This document shows, one piece after another, positions 8,905 through 17,818 of a DNA stretch of 64,000 nt. The first letter of the stretch is position 1; the number at the start of each line of letters is the position of its first letter. Source of the DNA: an uncultured Maribacter sp. (GTDB taxonomy: Bacteria; Bacteroidota; Bacteroidia; Flavobacteriales; Flavobacteriaceae); the NCBI GenBank assembly GCA_947498505.1, contig CANMKG010000006.1, positions 124,001 through 188,000 of the forward strand. Reading direction: 5' to 3'. The position numbers and the translations under genes are program-made. Under the pieces are notes generated by a model. The model did not search any database and had not been told where the DNA came from. It saw nothing but the letters and a program-made list of their open reading frames with translations.

Positions 8905-9552
8905 ATGAAAAGCGTACTTTCAACTAAAGTTCTTTCCCTCTCGCAAAAGGCACTTTTGTCTGATTTTAAAATAAACTTAGTAGAATATGATGCCATTGCT
9001 ATAAAGTTTATAGACTTTGAAATTATTGGCGAATACGAGAATTATATATTTACTAGTAAAAATGCGGTAAAAGCATTTTTAGATAAAGGCAAAAAGGGTA
9101 AAATCAACTGTTTTTGTGTTGGTGAAAAAACCAAAGCACTTTTGGATGAAAATGACTATAAAGTTGTAAAAATGGCTGAAAATGCAGCAGATTTAGCTGA
9201 TTTTATTGCAAAATATCATTCAAATACATCTTTTTTGTTTTTGGCAGGAAATAAAAGAAGAAACGATTTGCCATCCATTTTAACAGAAAAAGGGATTTCT
9301 TTTAAAGAGATAATTTGCTACGAAACGCTGTTGATTCCAAAAAAGTTTGAACAGCATTTTGATGCTATTTTGTTTTTTAGTCCTTCAGGAATAAAAAGTT
9401 ATGTAATGGAAAATACCATTGGAGATAGTAAGCTATTTTGCATTGGAAGAACCACAGCCTCAGAAGCCAAAAATTATACTGTTGACATTAATATTGCTAA
9501 AAAACCTATTATAGATGAGGTAATTAATACACTTACCACATTTTTAAAATAA
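8905..9552 (+). CDS. hemD: Uroporphyrinogen-III synthase
   Basis: HemD cyclises hydroxymethylbilane with inversion of ring D. The family is poorly conserved; what can be seen is the two-lobed alpha/beta pattern with YIFTSKNAVKAF near residue 47, FCVGEKTKALL, a FLAGNKRRNDLP stretch, a FFSPSGIKSY block near residue 152 and FCIGRTTASEA near residue 174. Length (215 aa) is slightly short. The position between hemC and hemE, two bases after hemC, makes the call secure even though sequence signatures are weak. Confidence 0.92.
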   Translation: MKSVLSTKVLSLSQKALLSDFKINLVEYDAIAIKFIDFEIIGEYENYIFTSKNAVKAFLDKGKKGKINCFCVGEKTKALLDENDYKVVKMAENAADLADFIAKYHSNTSFLFLAGNKRRNDLPSILTEKGISFKEIICYETLLIPKKFEQHFDAILFFSPSGIKSYVMENTIGDSKLFCIGRTTASEAKNYTVDINIAKKPIIDEVINTLTTFLK

Positions 9553-9573
9553 TTTATACGGATACCATATATT

Positions 9574-10599
9574 ATGATTAAAAACGATTTATTTCTAAGA
9601 GCACTAAAAGGAGAAACGGTAGACCGCCCTCCAGTTTGGATGATGCGTCAGGCTGGGCGTTACTTGCCAGAATTTATGGAGATTCGTAAAAAATATGATT
9701 TTTTTACACGTTGTCAAACGCCGGAGTTAGCTTCTGAAATTACGGTGCAACCCATAAGAAGATATGGTATGGATGCAGCCATATTATTTAGCGATATTTT
9801 AGTAATTCCACAGGCCATGAATATTGAGGTGGAAATGAAACCTAATTTTGGTCCATACTTACCAAACCCTATTCGTTCGCAAAAGGATTTAGACAGCGTT
9901 ATTGTTCCTGATATTAATGACACTCTTGGTTATGTAATGGATGCTATTAAAATGACCAAGGAAAAACTTAATGATGAAATACCGTTAATTGGTTTTGCAG
10001 GTTCACCATGGACAATTTTATGCTATTGTGTGCAAGGCCAAGGAAGCAAAAATTTTGACAAGGCCAAGGAACTTTGTTTTACGCAACCTGTAGTCGCTCA
10101 TGCATTGCTTCAAAAAATTACAGATACAACCATTGCCTACTTAAAAGAAAAGGTAAAGGCAGGTGTGAACGCCGTTCAAGTTTTTGATTCTTGGGGAGGA
10201 ATGCTTGCGCCTAGCGATTATCAAGAGTTTTCATGGCAATATATTCAACAAATTATAGATGCTTTAAAAGACGAAAGCCCTATTATAGCATTTGGAAAAG
10301 GCTGTTGGTTTGCGCTTAACGAAATGTCTAAATCTGGTGCTTCAGCACTTGGAGTAGATTGGACGTGTTCTGCGCGAAATGCAAGATATTTAACAGGCGG
10401 AAATATTACTTTACAAGGTAATTTTGATCCGTCTAGGTTACTTTCACCTCCAGCTGAAATTAAAAGGATGGTTACTCAGATGATTAACGATTTTGGAAAA
10501 GATAAATATATTGTTAACCTGGGGCACGGTATTTTACCAAATATTCCACTAGAAAATGCTAAAGCATTTATTGATGCCGTTAAAGAATACAAACAGTAG
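9574..10599 (+). CDS. hemE: Uroporphyrinogen decarboxylase
   Basis: It decarboxylates the four acetate side chains of uroporphyrinogen III to coproporphyrinogen III. The N-terminal signature [15 protein letters not shown] (substrate-binding Arg residues), the [12 protein letters not shown] block, VFDSWGGML and the C-terminal VNLGHGILP motif are all intact. At 341 aa it is full length, a TIM barrel in the cytosol. It lies 21 bp after hemD and 17 bp before the EI24-like gene in the same direction. Confidence 0.97.
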   Translation: MIKNDLFLRALKGETVDRPPVWMMRQAGRYLPEFMEIRKKYDFFTRCQTPELASEITVQPIRRYGMDAAILFSDILVIPQAMNIEVEMKPNFGPYLPNPIRSQKDLDSVIVPDINDTLGYVMDAIKMTKEKLNDEIPLIGFAGSPWTILCYCVQGQGSKNFDKAKELCFTQPVVAHALLQKITDTTIAYLKEKVKAGVNAVQVFDSWGGMLAPSDYQEFSWQYIQQIIDALKDESPIIAFGKGCWFALNEMSKSGASALGVDWTCSARNARYLTGGNITLQGNFDPSRLLSPPAEIKRMVTQMINDFGKDKYIVNLGHGILPNIPLENAKAFIDAVKEYKQ

Positions 10600-10616
10600 T
10601 TTATAAACAAACAGTT

Positions 10617-11369
10617 TTGATTAAAAATATTTTCAAAGGAATAAAAGCATATTCTGGAACGTTGAAATTGATCTCTCAATTAAAACTTTGGAAGTATTTT
10701 TTTGTACCTATTGGTATTAGTGTGGTTACTGCGATGTTTATTGGGCTTATAGCCTACACTTTATCGGATAATATAGGTGCCTTAATTGCAAGGTTATGGA
10801 TTTGGGAATGGGGTAAAACAACGTTTACAACCATAAGTAATTTTATTGGAGGAGCAACAGTTATATTACTTGGTTTGGTATTGTATAAGCATATTGTAAT
10901 GGCACTTTCAGCCCCTTTTATGAGTCCCGTTTCAGAAAAAATTGAAACTCATTTAACAGGGAGTTCTCAGCATCAACATCGCATTACCTCTTTTCAAGAA
11001 CAATTGGGGAGAGGTATACGAATTAACCTTAGAAACTTAACCAAAGAAATTATGTTGACCATACCGTTAATACTAATTGGTTTTATTCCAGTAGTTGGTA
11101 TAATTGCAACGGTATTAGTCTTTTTAATTCAGGCATATTATGCTGGTTTTGGTAATATGGACTACACTTTGGAGCGTCATTTTAAATACCATAAAAGTAT
11201 TGAGTTTGTAAAAAAACACAAGGGAGTTGCTATAGGTAATGGTATTGTTTTTATGGTGTTTTTGTTAATACCTCTAATTGGTATAATTCTAGTTTTACCG
11301 CTTTCGGTAACAGCCGCTTCATTAAGCGCGGTGGAAATTATTGATGAAGAAAGGAAAACTATAACGTAA
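10617..11369 (+). CDS. EI24/CysZ-like integral membrane protein
   Basis: The only reasonable start is TTG at 10617, giving MIKNIFKGIKAY; no ATG lies before the first membrane helix. The protein has about four to five hydrophobic segments (near residues 27-48, 70-95, 140-175 and 200-235) and the EI24-family blocks ALSAPFMSPVSEKIE, then a cytosolic loop, then a QAYYAGFGNMDYTLER motif. EI24/CysZ proteins include a sulfate permease, but most bacterial members are uncharacterised. It is embedded in the hem operon and its stop overlaps the next start (TAATG). A role in heme metabolism is not shown by its sequence. Confidence 0.82.
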   Translation: MIKNIFKGIKAYSGTLKLISQLKLWKYFFVPIGISVVTAMFIGLIAYTLSDNIGALIARLWIWEWGKTTFTTISNFIGGATVILLGLVLYKHIVMALSAPFMSPVSEKIETHLTGSSQHQHRITSFQEQLGRGIRINLRNLTKEIMLTIPLILIGFIPVVGIIATVLVFLIQAYYAGFGNMDYTLERHFKYHKSIEFVKKHKGVAIGNGIVFMVFLLIPLIGIILVLPLSVTAASLSAVEIIDEERKTIT

Positions 11370-11902
11370 TGATTTTTGAATTTGACGCATATTACATTGA
11401 TGCTATTCAAGAAAAAGATGCTTGGCGACTTTGTGATTTTGTCATTGCCAATTCAGAACGATTAAAAACCTTTTTTCCAAAAACGCTCAAGGAGAATTTA
11501 ACCCCCGATTTAGCGTCAATATTTGTACAGAAAAAGGTTAAAGAGTTTATAGCAAAAAAAGAATTTCTCTTTACCATTAGAAGTAAGAATGAAAAATCGT
11601 TAATTGGCTTAGTTTATATTAAAGAACTAGACTGGAAAATTAGTCAAGCAGAACTTGCATATGCGGTAGCTTATCAATTTGAAGGAAAAGGAATTACCAC
11701 AAAAGCAGTTAATGCCTTATCGCAATGGGCTTTTAACGAACAACAGTTAAAAACGTTGCAAATATTGGTTCATGAAACAAATAAAGGGAGTATTTCTGTT
11801 GCGAAAAAAAGTAAATACGTTTGGGTTAAAACTTTGCCAGAAGTGTTTACTCCTCCTGGTAGCAAACCTTTAGACATGGAACTTTATGAGCTTTATAGCT
11901 AA
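11369..11902 (+). CDS. GNAT-family N-acetyltransferase (RimJ/RimL type)
   Basis: The start codon overlaps the upstream stop as TAATG. The 177-residue protein has the RimJ/RimL layout: a substrate-binding N-terminus, then IGLVYIKELDWKISQAELAYAV leading into the acetyl-CoA loop YQFEGKGITTKAVNAL and a closing NKGSISVAKKSKYVWV stretch, the usual N-x-x-S-x-x-V-x-x-K region. Such enzymes acetylate N-termini of ribosomal proteins or small amines. The true substrate cannot be told. It is cotranscribed with the hem genes, 23 bp before hemF. Confidence 0.85.
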   Translation: MIFEFDAYYIDAIQEKDAWRLCDFVIANSERLKTFFPKTLKENLTPDLASIFVQKKVKEFIAKKEFLFTIRSKNEKSLIGLVYIKELDWKISQAELAYAVAYQFEGKGITTKAVNALSQWAFNEQQLKTLQILVHETNKGSISVAKKSKYVWVKTLPEVFTPPGSKPLDMELYELYS

Positions 11903-11925
11903 TTAATTTACAATATAAAACAGGT

Positions 11926-12828
11926 ATGAAAGATTCTTTTTACAAATACATACTACAATTACAAGATACTATTACTGCCAAGTTGGAAGAAGTAGATGGT
12001 GTCGCCAAGTTTAAAGAAGATGAATGGAAACGACCTGAAGGTGGTGGTGGAAGAACCCGAGTAATTGAAAACGGAGCTGTTTTTGAAAAAGGAGGCGTGA
12101 ATATTTCTGCTGTTCATGGCAATCTACCTGAAAGTATGCAAAACTATTTTGGTGTTAAAGATGCCGACTTTTTTGCTTGCGGCTTAAGCTTAGTATTACA
12201 CCCTAAAAACCCAATGGTGCCTACAGTTCACGCAAATTGGCGCTATTTTGAAATGTATGATAAGCAAGGTAACATCGTTGATCAGTGGTTTGGTGGCGGT
12301 CAAGATTTAACACCGTATTATTTATTTGATGAAGATGCTAGTCATTTTCATGAGGTATGTAAAAAAGCTTGTGATAAACACAATCCAGATTTTTATTCTA
12401 AATATAAAGAGCGTTGTGACAATTATTTTTGGAATGCTCATAGAAATGAAGCCCGTGGAGTTGGAGGATTGTTTTTTGACTATTGTAAGGCTAGTGAAAG
12501 TATGAAAATGCAGGATTGGTACAATTTTGTTACTGAGGTAGGCGATAGCTTTTTAGACACATATATACCAATTGTTATAAAAAGAAAAGACGTTGAATAT
12601 TCCCAAAAACAAAGGGATTGGCAAGAAGTACGTCGTGGTAGGTATGTAGAGTTTAATTTAGTACATGATAAAGGCACCTTGTTTGGTTTACGTACCAATG
12701 GACGAATTGAGAGTATACTTATGAGTTTGCCACCACATGTGCAATGGAGGTATGACCATCATCCGGAAAAAGGAAGTGAGGAGGAACGCTTATTACATGT
12801 TTTAAAAGAACCTAAAGCTTGGGTGTAA
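11926..12828 (+). CDS. hemF: Coproporphyrinogen-III oxidase, oxygen-dependent
   Basis: HemF oxidatively decarboxylates coproporphyrinogen III to protoporphyrinogen IX using O2, which points to an aerobic organism. Conserved blocks are RPEGGGGRTRVIENGAVFEK, VHANWRYFE, WFGGGQDLTPYY, RGVGGLFFDY, RRGRYVEFNLVHDKGT and LMSLPPHVQWRYD. Length (300 aa) is normal. The protoporphyrinogen oxidase gene is not in the window. The stop codon overlaps the start of the small basic ORF. Confidence 0.97.
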   Translation: MKDSFYKYILQLQDTITAKLEEVDGVAKFKEDEWKRPEGGGGRTRVIENGAVFEKGGVNISAVHGNLPESMQNYFGVKDADFFACGLSLVLHPKNPMVPTVHANWRYFEMYDKQGNIVDQWFGGGQDLTPYYLFDEDASHFHEVCKKACDKHNPDFYSKYKERCDNYFWNAHRNEARGVGGLFFDYCKASESMKMQDWYNFVTEVGDSFLDTYIPIVIKRKDVEYSQKQRDWQEVRRGRYVEFNLVHDKGTLFGLRTNGRIESILMSLPPHVQWRYDHHPEKGSEEERLLHVLKEPKAWV

Positions 12829-12989
12829 TGTCTAAAAAAGGCAAAGAAAAAAATACAACGAACAAGGCAAAGCACACTAAACTTCTTAATCGAAAGAAGA
12901 ATAGGATAAAAAAGGAGAAAGAAACCCGAAAAGAAAGGTTAAAAGTTATTGTAAAAAAGCATCAAGAAAAATTAGACACTAATGAATAA
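12828..12989 (+). CDS. Small basic protein (53 aa), unknown
   Basis: An open frame starts with an ATG that overlaps the hemF stop (TAATG) and ends overlapping the start of the YchJ-like gene (its TAA is read across the next ATG region). It encodes 53 residues, starting MSKKGKEKNTTNKAK, of which over a third are Lys or Arg, with no hydrophobic segment. The tight overlap on both sides argues for a translated linker gene. Composition suggests nucleic-acid or ribosome contact, but there is no recognised domain. It could also be a chance frame between hemF and the next gene. Confidence 0.5.
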   Translation: MSKKGKEKNTTNKAKHTKLLNRKKNRIKKEKETRKERLKVIVKKHQEKLDTNE

Positions 12990-13377
12990 TCAAAACTGCC
13001 CTTGTGGTACTTCTGAGAATTACGAGGCTTGCTGTGGCGAAATTCATAAGCCTATTAAAAAAGCTATTACCGCAGAACAACTAATGCGCTCGCGTTATAG
13101 TGCATTTGTTATGGCTAAAGGAGATTATCTTATGGAAAGTCACCATTCGTCAACACGAGTAATAAGTGATAAGGAAGCAATTATAGATTGGGCAAAATCT
13201 GTAAGTTGGATTCGTTTGGAAGTTATAGAAACCACTCAAGGAAAAGAAAAAGACAATAAAGGAACAGTAACTTTTAATGCTTATTACTACGAAAACGGTA
13301 AGGTTAATGTGCTAAATGAGAAATCGGATTTTGTAAAAGAAAACGGACATTGGGTATATTTAGGGTTGGCAACATAA
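12982..13377 (+). CDS. YchJ-family protein with SEC-C motif
   Basis: The N-terminus CPCGTSENYEACCG is a SEC-C zinc-binding motif; it is followed by ITAEQLMRSRYSAFV, the diagnostic block of the YchJ/UPF0225 family, and an NTF2-like cone ending in FVKENGHWVYLG. Length (131 aa) matches the single-domain form. The biochemical role of the family is undefined. The start overlaps the preceding small ORF, so it is probably part of the hem transcript. Confidence 0.9.
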   Translation: MNNQNCPCGTSENYEACCGEIHKPIKKAITAEQLMRSRYSAFVMAKGDYLMESHHSSTRVISDKEAIIDWAKSVSWIRLEVIETTQGKEKDNKGTVTFNAYYYENGKVNVLNEKSDFVKENGHWVYLGLAT

Positions 13378-13391
13378 ACCGATTGTTTTAA

Positions 13392-14006
13392 ATGAAAAAT
13401 AGAATTTGCTATTTAATATGCTTTTGTACGCTTATATGTATTTCTTGCAAAGAACGACGAAAAAATAAAAGTGATATCGATGTAATTTTTAATTCAGATA
13501 CACTTGAGGTTGCCTATACATATTGGTGGCCAAAATCGGGTCCTTTTATTGGATTATGTGGAGACGAAATGTCATTTGTATTTTCTGGAACAATTACACA
13601 AATTGAAGCCTCAAATAATGACCCAGGACCACTTTATGTTTCTCAAAAAGCGTTTATCGCTATAGAGGCGGTATATAAAATAAAAGACTTGGGAGAAAAC
13701 AGTTATCAAAATCAAAAGTATTTTGTTTCAGACTGTTTTAACAATTTAGGATATCAAATTGGTGATAAAGTACTTGTAGTATGCTATGATTATGAAGGGG
13801 CGTTAAGTATACCAGGAGATAAATCGGCATTGAAAATTAAAAGTTTTGAAAGCCCTTTTATAACATCAATTAAAAAGTATATTGATTTTGACCAAAACCC
13901 TTTAAAAATAAAGAGAGATATTTCGCTTTGGAAACAAAAAGGGTTAGGAGAAGCTTTAAAGACTAATATTTATTGTAAAACAGAGGAGGTTTCTCCAAAG
14001 AATTAA
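13392..14006 (+). CDS. Hypothetical lipoprotein
   Basis: A Cys-rich hydrophobic N-terminus ends at CISCKERRKN, a plausible lipidation site at Cys19. The mature 185 residues show beta-rich sequence with several isolated Cys and a YWWPKSGPFIGLCGDE block after residue 40. The general look (beta strands after an exported Cys, FSGTITQIEAS) recalls OB-fold inhibitors of the TIMP/NTR type, but that is only an impression. It follows the YchJ-like gene by 14 bp and converges on the helicase gene with a 6-bp gap. Function unknown. Confidence 0.65.
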   Translation: MKNRICYLICFCTLICISCKERRKNKSDIDVIFNSDTLEVAYTYWWPKSGPFIGLCGDEMSFVFSGTITQIEASNNDPGPLYVSQKAFIAIEAVYKIKDLGENSYQNQKYFVSDCFNNLGYQIGDKVLVVCYDYEGALSIPGDKSALKIKSFESPFITSIKKYIDFDQNPLKIKRDISLWKQKGLGEALKTNIYCKTEEVSPKN

Positions 14007-14012
14007 AGAGGG

Positions 14013-16649
14013 TTATTTCCAAATAACGGCTTTTTTAGTAGGCTTTTCGTGAGCTTTAGAAATATGTAATATTCTAGCCTTTAATAAAGTACGTCTACCC
14101 TGTTTTTGACGAGTGTATATCAACATGGATTGACCAATTTTTTTGTTCCAATGTTTAAGAAATATTAAGGCTCTTTCTTTTTTATCGCCAAATAAACTAG
14201 GTACTACAAAAAAGGTTTTTATGCCAAGTACTTTTTTGTACCATTTTTTTCTAGTAATTAAATATCTTGGATTTTCAATTGGTGAAACAATTTCTTCTAA
14301 GGCTTTAATAAATATGGAGCTTTCATAATTTGATGAACCTAATAGAAAACAAGAAACTGTCCCTAATTCATTGAGTTTGACTTCTACTTTTAATTTGTTT
14401 TTCGAGGTTTTTAGGTAGTTTAGTTCAAACATGGTTTCTAAAACTGCCCATCCCATGGACTCCATACTTTTATGTATTCTACCATATGATATGTATAACT
14501 TTACTGCTCTATAAGTTTTTAACCCAAAACTAACAAAGAATACTCCAATTAGGGTATATAAGAACGTCCACCATCCTTTAGATAAAAGTGTACTCAAATT
14601 TTTCAGAAAAAATTCTGGCAAAAAAAACGTTAATCCTGTCAAGATTTCAATGAAACTGTAAGCAACCATATCACGATAATATAATTGTTTCTGTTTTTTG
14701 TGACTTAACTTACCTGAGTGATATTTTTTTAGCTCCCTTACTAACCCTGTTCCACTTGAAATTGCTTGTTTCCAATCACTACTAATCTTTTTACGATTAA
14801 TAGCTTTTTCCATTGATTTTTGATTGAGTTTTAAAACACTTTCCTTGGTAACTACTTTGTTTATATTTAGTCTGTCTAAACCACTTTCAATATAAAAAGG
14901 TGAAGTGGTAGAAACCCCCATAAAAGCGCTAAACCGTCTTTGTAAAGTTTCATAGTCTTGCCCCCCTTTTTCATCTGATGGGTCTAAACATGCTAAATGC
15001 CATATGACTGCTGTTTTGTTTTTATGACCATTCATAGAACGGATGGCTCTACCTCTCATTTGATTAGAGGAAACAAAAGAGCCAACAAAAGAAGCTAGAA
15101 TAAGCGTGTTAATTGAGGGTGCATCCCACCCTTCTCCCAACAGAGATTTTGTGCCGATTAGTATTTTTATGTAACCTTTTTGAAAAAGCTCGGTTACTAT
15201 TTCAACTATGGAGTTATTTTGACTACCTACGTCTCTGATTATAACAAAATCTTTATCCGATTCTAAAACTTGCAGACTATATTTATATTTAGGGAATATT
15301 TTATCTAAATTAGCGACAGTTTTTTTACTGATAATTACAATGCTCCCAGTAAGTGTGGCTATTGTTTCTTTATTTGAAATGGAAGCTCTAAGTCTATGAA
15401 ATATAGGTAAAACACCTAATTTGTTAATTTCATTTAGTTGGTCATCCTTAGTATTTAGATACTCTTTTCTGATGTAATCTGTTAAAACAACGGCTCTTAA
15501 ATCTTTTTTTAAATCTTTACCAGAAGACCCAATAATTTCAACAATACTATTTAACTTACTCGGACTAGTAGACAAGACTTTGTAAAACTCATCTCCTCCC
15601 ACCAAATCTATTCGTTTGGTTTTTAATACACCTAATTTTTTCAATCGCTTTGCCCATTCTACTATAAATGTATCGTGATTTGGAAATTTATCTTTGTCTA
15701 CAAAAAACAGGTGGTTTAATAAAATTTCGAGCCAATGGTTATTAAACTCGGGGAAATCTATACTATCTTCATTTTTAAAACCCAATACTTCTAATTTCTC
15801 TTTTCGTATTTTGTTACCAGTAGCGTTTAAATAAATTAATATTGAGGAAAAATATGTGGGGTTTTTATATATCTCTTCAAGGTGTAATTCCGTTTTCTGT
15901 AAAAAACGATGATTTGTAATAAATTTTTGAAAATCAACATCCGCTTGAATATCAATAGAAAGCTGAGCAACTTTTTTTCGAAATTCAACAATATAATTAA
16001 TGGTATAATCATCAGGTATTGATAAATGAACAAAATCTTGATGTGGACATAAATCTCCTTCTTTCACCAAATCAGGAACGGCTATTTCATCATCTACAGG
16101 GCCACAAAGCTCAAAATATCTCAAAATTTCTGCGCTACCGCTATCGTATGGTGGCGTTGCGGTTAAAGCTACTATAGTTAAATCTTGGTCTTGTTTTATT
16201 GCGTTTAAACATTTCCACCATTCATTTTTTAGATGATGAGCTTCATCCAGAACTAAAGTCTGAATACCTTGATGTTTAAAAAAAGCTAGAAAATCTATTT
16301 CGGAAGTTTGTTTTTTATAAAAAGCATGTATAGCTTGATAGGTACTAAATGTTATGTCGGATGGCTGAGAAATGTCAAATGAAAACTCCTTGTAGTCACA
16401 GTCTTTAGTAAAAAACTCTTGTAACCTATCTTCCCATTGATTACGAATAGTTATGGTTGGGCATAGTACCAAAGTTTTCCCACCTATTCTCCTTACAATT
16501 TCTAAACCTAATATAGTTTTTCCTGAACCCGGAGGAGCAATTAAATGTAAATGATTGTCATTAATGTAATCATCAAGATTGGTTAAAAACTTTTTTTGGT
16601 AAGCACGCCAAGGGAAAGAAAATTCTAAGGATTCGAAACTTGAAATCAA
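14013..16649 (-). CDS. SF2 DEAH-type helicase with C-terminal membrane hairpin
   Basis: An 878-residue protein whose N-terminal two thirds form a ResIII-like SF2 motor: a WRAYQ block, Walker A APPGSGKT (38-45), CPTITIRNQW, DEAH (135-138), TAT (163-165), a long lineage-specific insert (about 190-420), then GTKSLLGEGWDAPSIN and the arginine finger region QMRGRAIRS near 529-537. Residues about 659-681 and 693-713 are two hydrophobic segments flanking GWW, predicted as a membrane hairpin, followed by a soluble basic C-terminus of about 165 residues. Membrane-anchored SF2 helicases are uncommon; a defence or conflict role is possible. It is the only minus-strand gene inside the hem region and has no methylase or nuclease next to it. 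Confidence 0.85.
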   Translation of the reverse strand: MISSFESLEFSFPWRAYQKKFLTNLDDYINDNHLHLIAPPGSGKTILGLEIVRRIGGKTLVLCPTITIRNQWEDRLQEFFTKDCDYKEFSFDISQPSDITFSTYQAIHAFYKKQTSEIDFLAFFKHQGIQTLVLDEAHHLKNEWWKCLNAIKQDQDLTIVALTATPPYDSGSAEILRYFELCGPVDDEIAVPDLVKEGDLCPHQDFVHLSIPDDYTINYIVEFRKKVAQLSIDIQADVDFQKFITNHRFLQKTELHLEEIYKNPTYFSSILIYLNATGNKIRKEKLEVLGFKNEDSIDFPEFNNHWLEILLNHLFFVDKDKFPNHDTFIVEWAKRLKKLGVLKTKRIDLVGGDEFYKVLSTSPSKLNSIVEIIGSSGKDLKKDLRAVVLTDYIRKEYLNTKDDQLNEINKLGVLPIFHRLRASISNKETIATLTGSIVIISKKTVANLDKIFPKYKYSLQVLESDKDFVIIRDVGSQNNSIVEIVTELFQKGYIKILIGTKSLLGEGWDAPSINTLILASFVGSFVSSNQMRGRAIRSMNGHKNKTAVIWHLACLDPSDEKGGQDYETLQRRFSAFMGVSTTSPFYIESGLDRLNINKVVTKESVLKLNQKSMEKAINRKKISSDWKQAISSGTGLVRELKKYHSGKLSHKKQKQLYYRDMVAYSFIEILTGLTFFLPEFFLKNLSTLLSKGWWTFLYTLIGVFFVSFGLKTYRAVKLYISYGRIHKSMESMGWAVLETMFELNYLKTSKNKLKVEVKLNELGTVSCFLLGSSNYESSIFIKALEEIVSPIENPRYLITRKKWYKKVLGIKTFFVVPSLFGDKKERALIFLKHWNKKIGQSMLIYTRQKQGRRTLLKARILHISKAHEKPTKKAVIWK

Positions 16650-16771
16650 GGTACAGTATGGTTTTAACTATAAATGTAGGAATTCACGTTTTTAAATACC
16701 AATTATATTCTCCAATTTCATCATTTCTAAAGGTCAATTTCTTTACTTTGTAATTCTATAAAACCAATTTT

Positions 16772-17758
16772 ATGTATCCACTTATTCGAAATAGAAGACT
16801 GCGCAGTAATGAATCTGTTCGTAGGTTAGTTAGAGAAACTATGCTTAGTCCAAATGATTTTTTAGTCCCTCTTTTTGTGGTTGAAGGTAAAGGTATAAAG
16901 GAAGAAATTGCATCTATGCCAGGACAGTACAGAATGAGCTTGGATAATCTTGAAAAAGAGATTAAGGAGTTGTGGAAAATGGGATTATGCGCTGTTTTGT
17001 TATTTGCGAAAGTACCCGATAATTTAAAAGATAATAAAGGAACAGAAGCGTTAAATGCAGATGGACTAATGCAAAGAGCTGTAAAAACGGTAAAAAACGT
17101 TTGCCCTGAAATGTTAGTTATGACTGATGTTGCTCTGGATCCATTTTCTGTTTATGGACATGATGGTATTGTCGAAAACGGACAAATTGCAAATGATGAA
17201 ACCACTGAGGTTTTAGCAGAAATGAGTGTTTCTCATGCGCAAGCTGGAGCAGATTTTGTTGCACCTAGCGATATGATGGATGGTAGAATATTATCAATTC
17301 GTGAAGCTTTAGAAGATGAAGGTTTTATTAATACGGGTATAATGAGTTACAGTGCTAAATATGCAAGTGCATATTACGGACCCTTTAGAGATGCTTTAGA
17401 TTCCGCTCCAGTGGATGTGGCAAATATTCCAAAAGATAAAAAAACGTACCAAATGGACTATGCGAATAGATTTGAAGCTATTCGTGAAACGCAAATGGAT
17501 ATTGATGAGGGTGCAGATATTGTAATGGTAAAACCAGGGCTTTGTTATTTAGATATTGTTCGTGAAATAAAAAATGAGGTTGATGTGCCAGTAGCGGTTT
17601 ATCAGGTTTCTGGTGAATATGCTATGGTTAAGGCGGCAGCTGAAAAAGGCTGGCTAGATCATGATACAGTTATGATGGAACAATTAATTGCTTTTAAAAG
17701 GGCAGGAGCTAATATTATTGCTAGTTATTTTGCAAAAGATGCTGTTAAATTGTTATAG
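16772..17758 (+). CDS. hemB: Delta-aminolevulinic acid dehydratase (porphobilinogen synthase)
   Basis: It condenses two 5-aminolevulinates into porphobilinogen. The protein opens with YPLIRNRRLRSNESVRRLV and has the two active-site lysine regions MSYSAKYASAYYGPF and DIVMVKPGLCYLD. The stretch DVALDPFSVYGHDGIV replaces the Cys-rich zinc site of the classical enzyme by Asp, so this is the magnesium-type HemB. Length (328 aa) is standard. It has its own upstream gap; a partial -7 match (TTACTTTG) lies at 16743-16750. It is separated from the other hem genes by the helicase. Confidence 0.96.
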   Translation: MYPLIRNRRLRSNESVRRLVRETMLSPNDFLVPLFVVEGKGIKEEIASMPGQYRMSLDNLEKEIKELWKMGLCAVLLFAKVPDNLKDNKGTEALNADGLMQRAVKTVKNVCPEMLVMTDVALDPFSVYGHDGIVENGQIANDETTEVLAEMSVSHAQAGADFVAPSDMMDGRILSIREALEDEGFINTGIMSYSAKYASAYYGPFRDALDSAPVDVANIPKDKKTYQMDYANRFEAIRETQMDIDEGADIVMVKPGLCYLDIVREIKNEVDVPVAVYQVSGEYAMVKAAAEKGWLDHDTVMMEQLIAFKRAGANIIASYFAKDAVKLL

Positions 17759-17818
17759 CAAATCTATGCAGTCATTTAAATTAAACCTTATTTAGTACTT
17801 TAGTGTTAAACACAATTC

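Noticed and set aside
14013-16649. Type I or III restriction subunit
   Set aside because: No methylase, specificity or nuclease domain is seen in the protein or its neighbours; only the helicase motor is shared.
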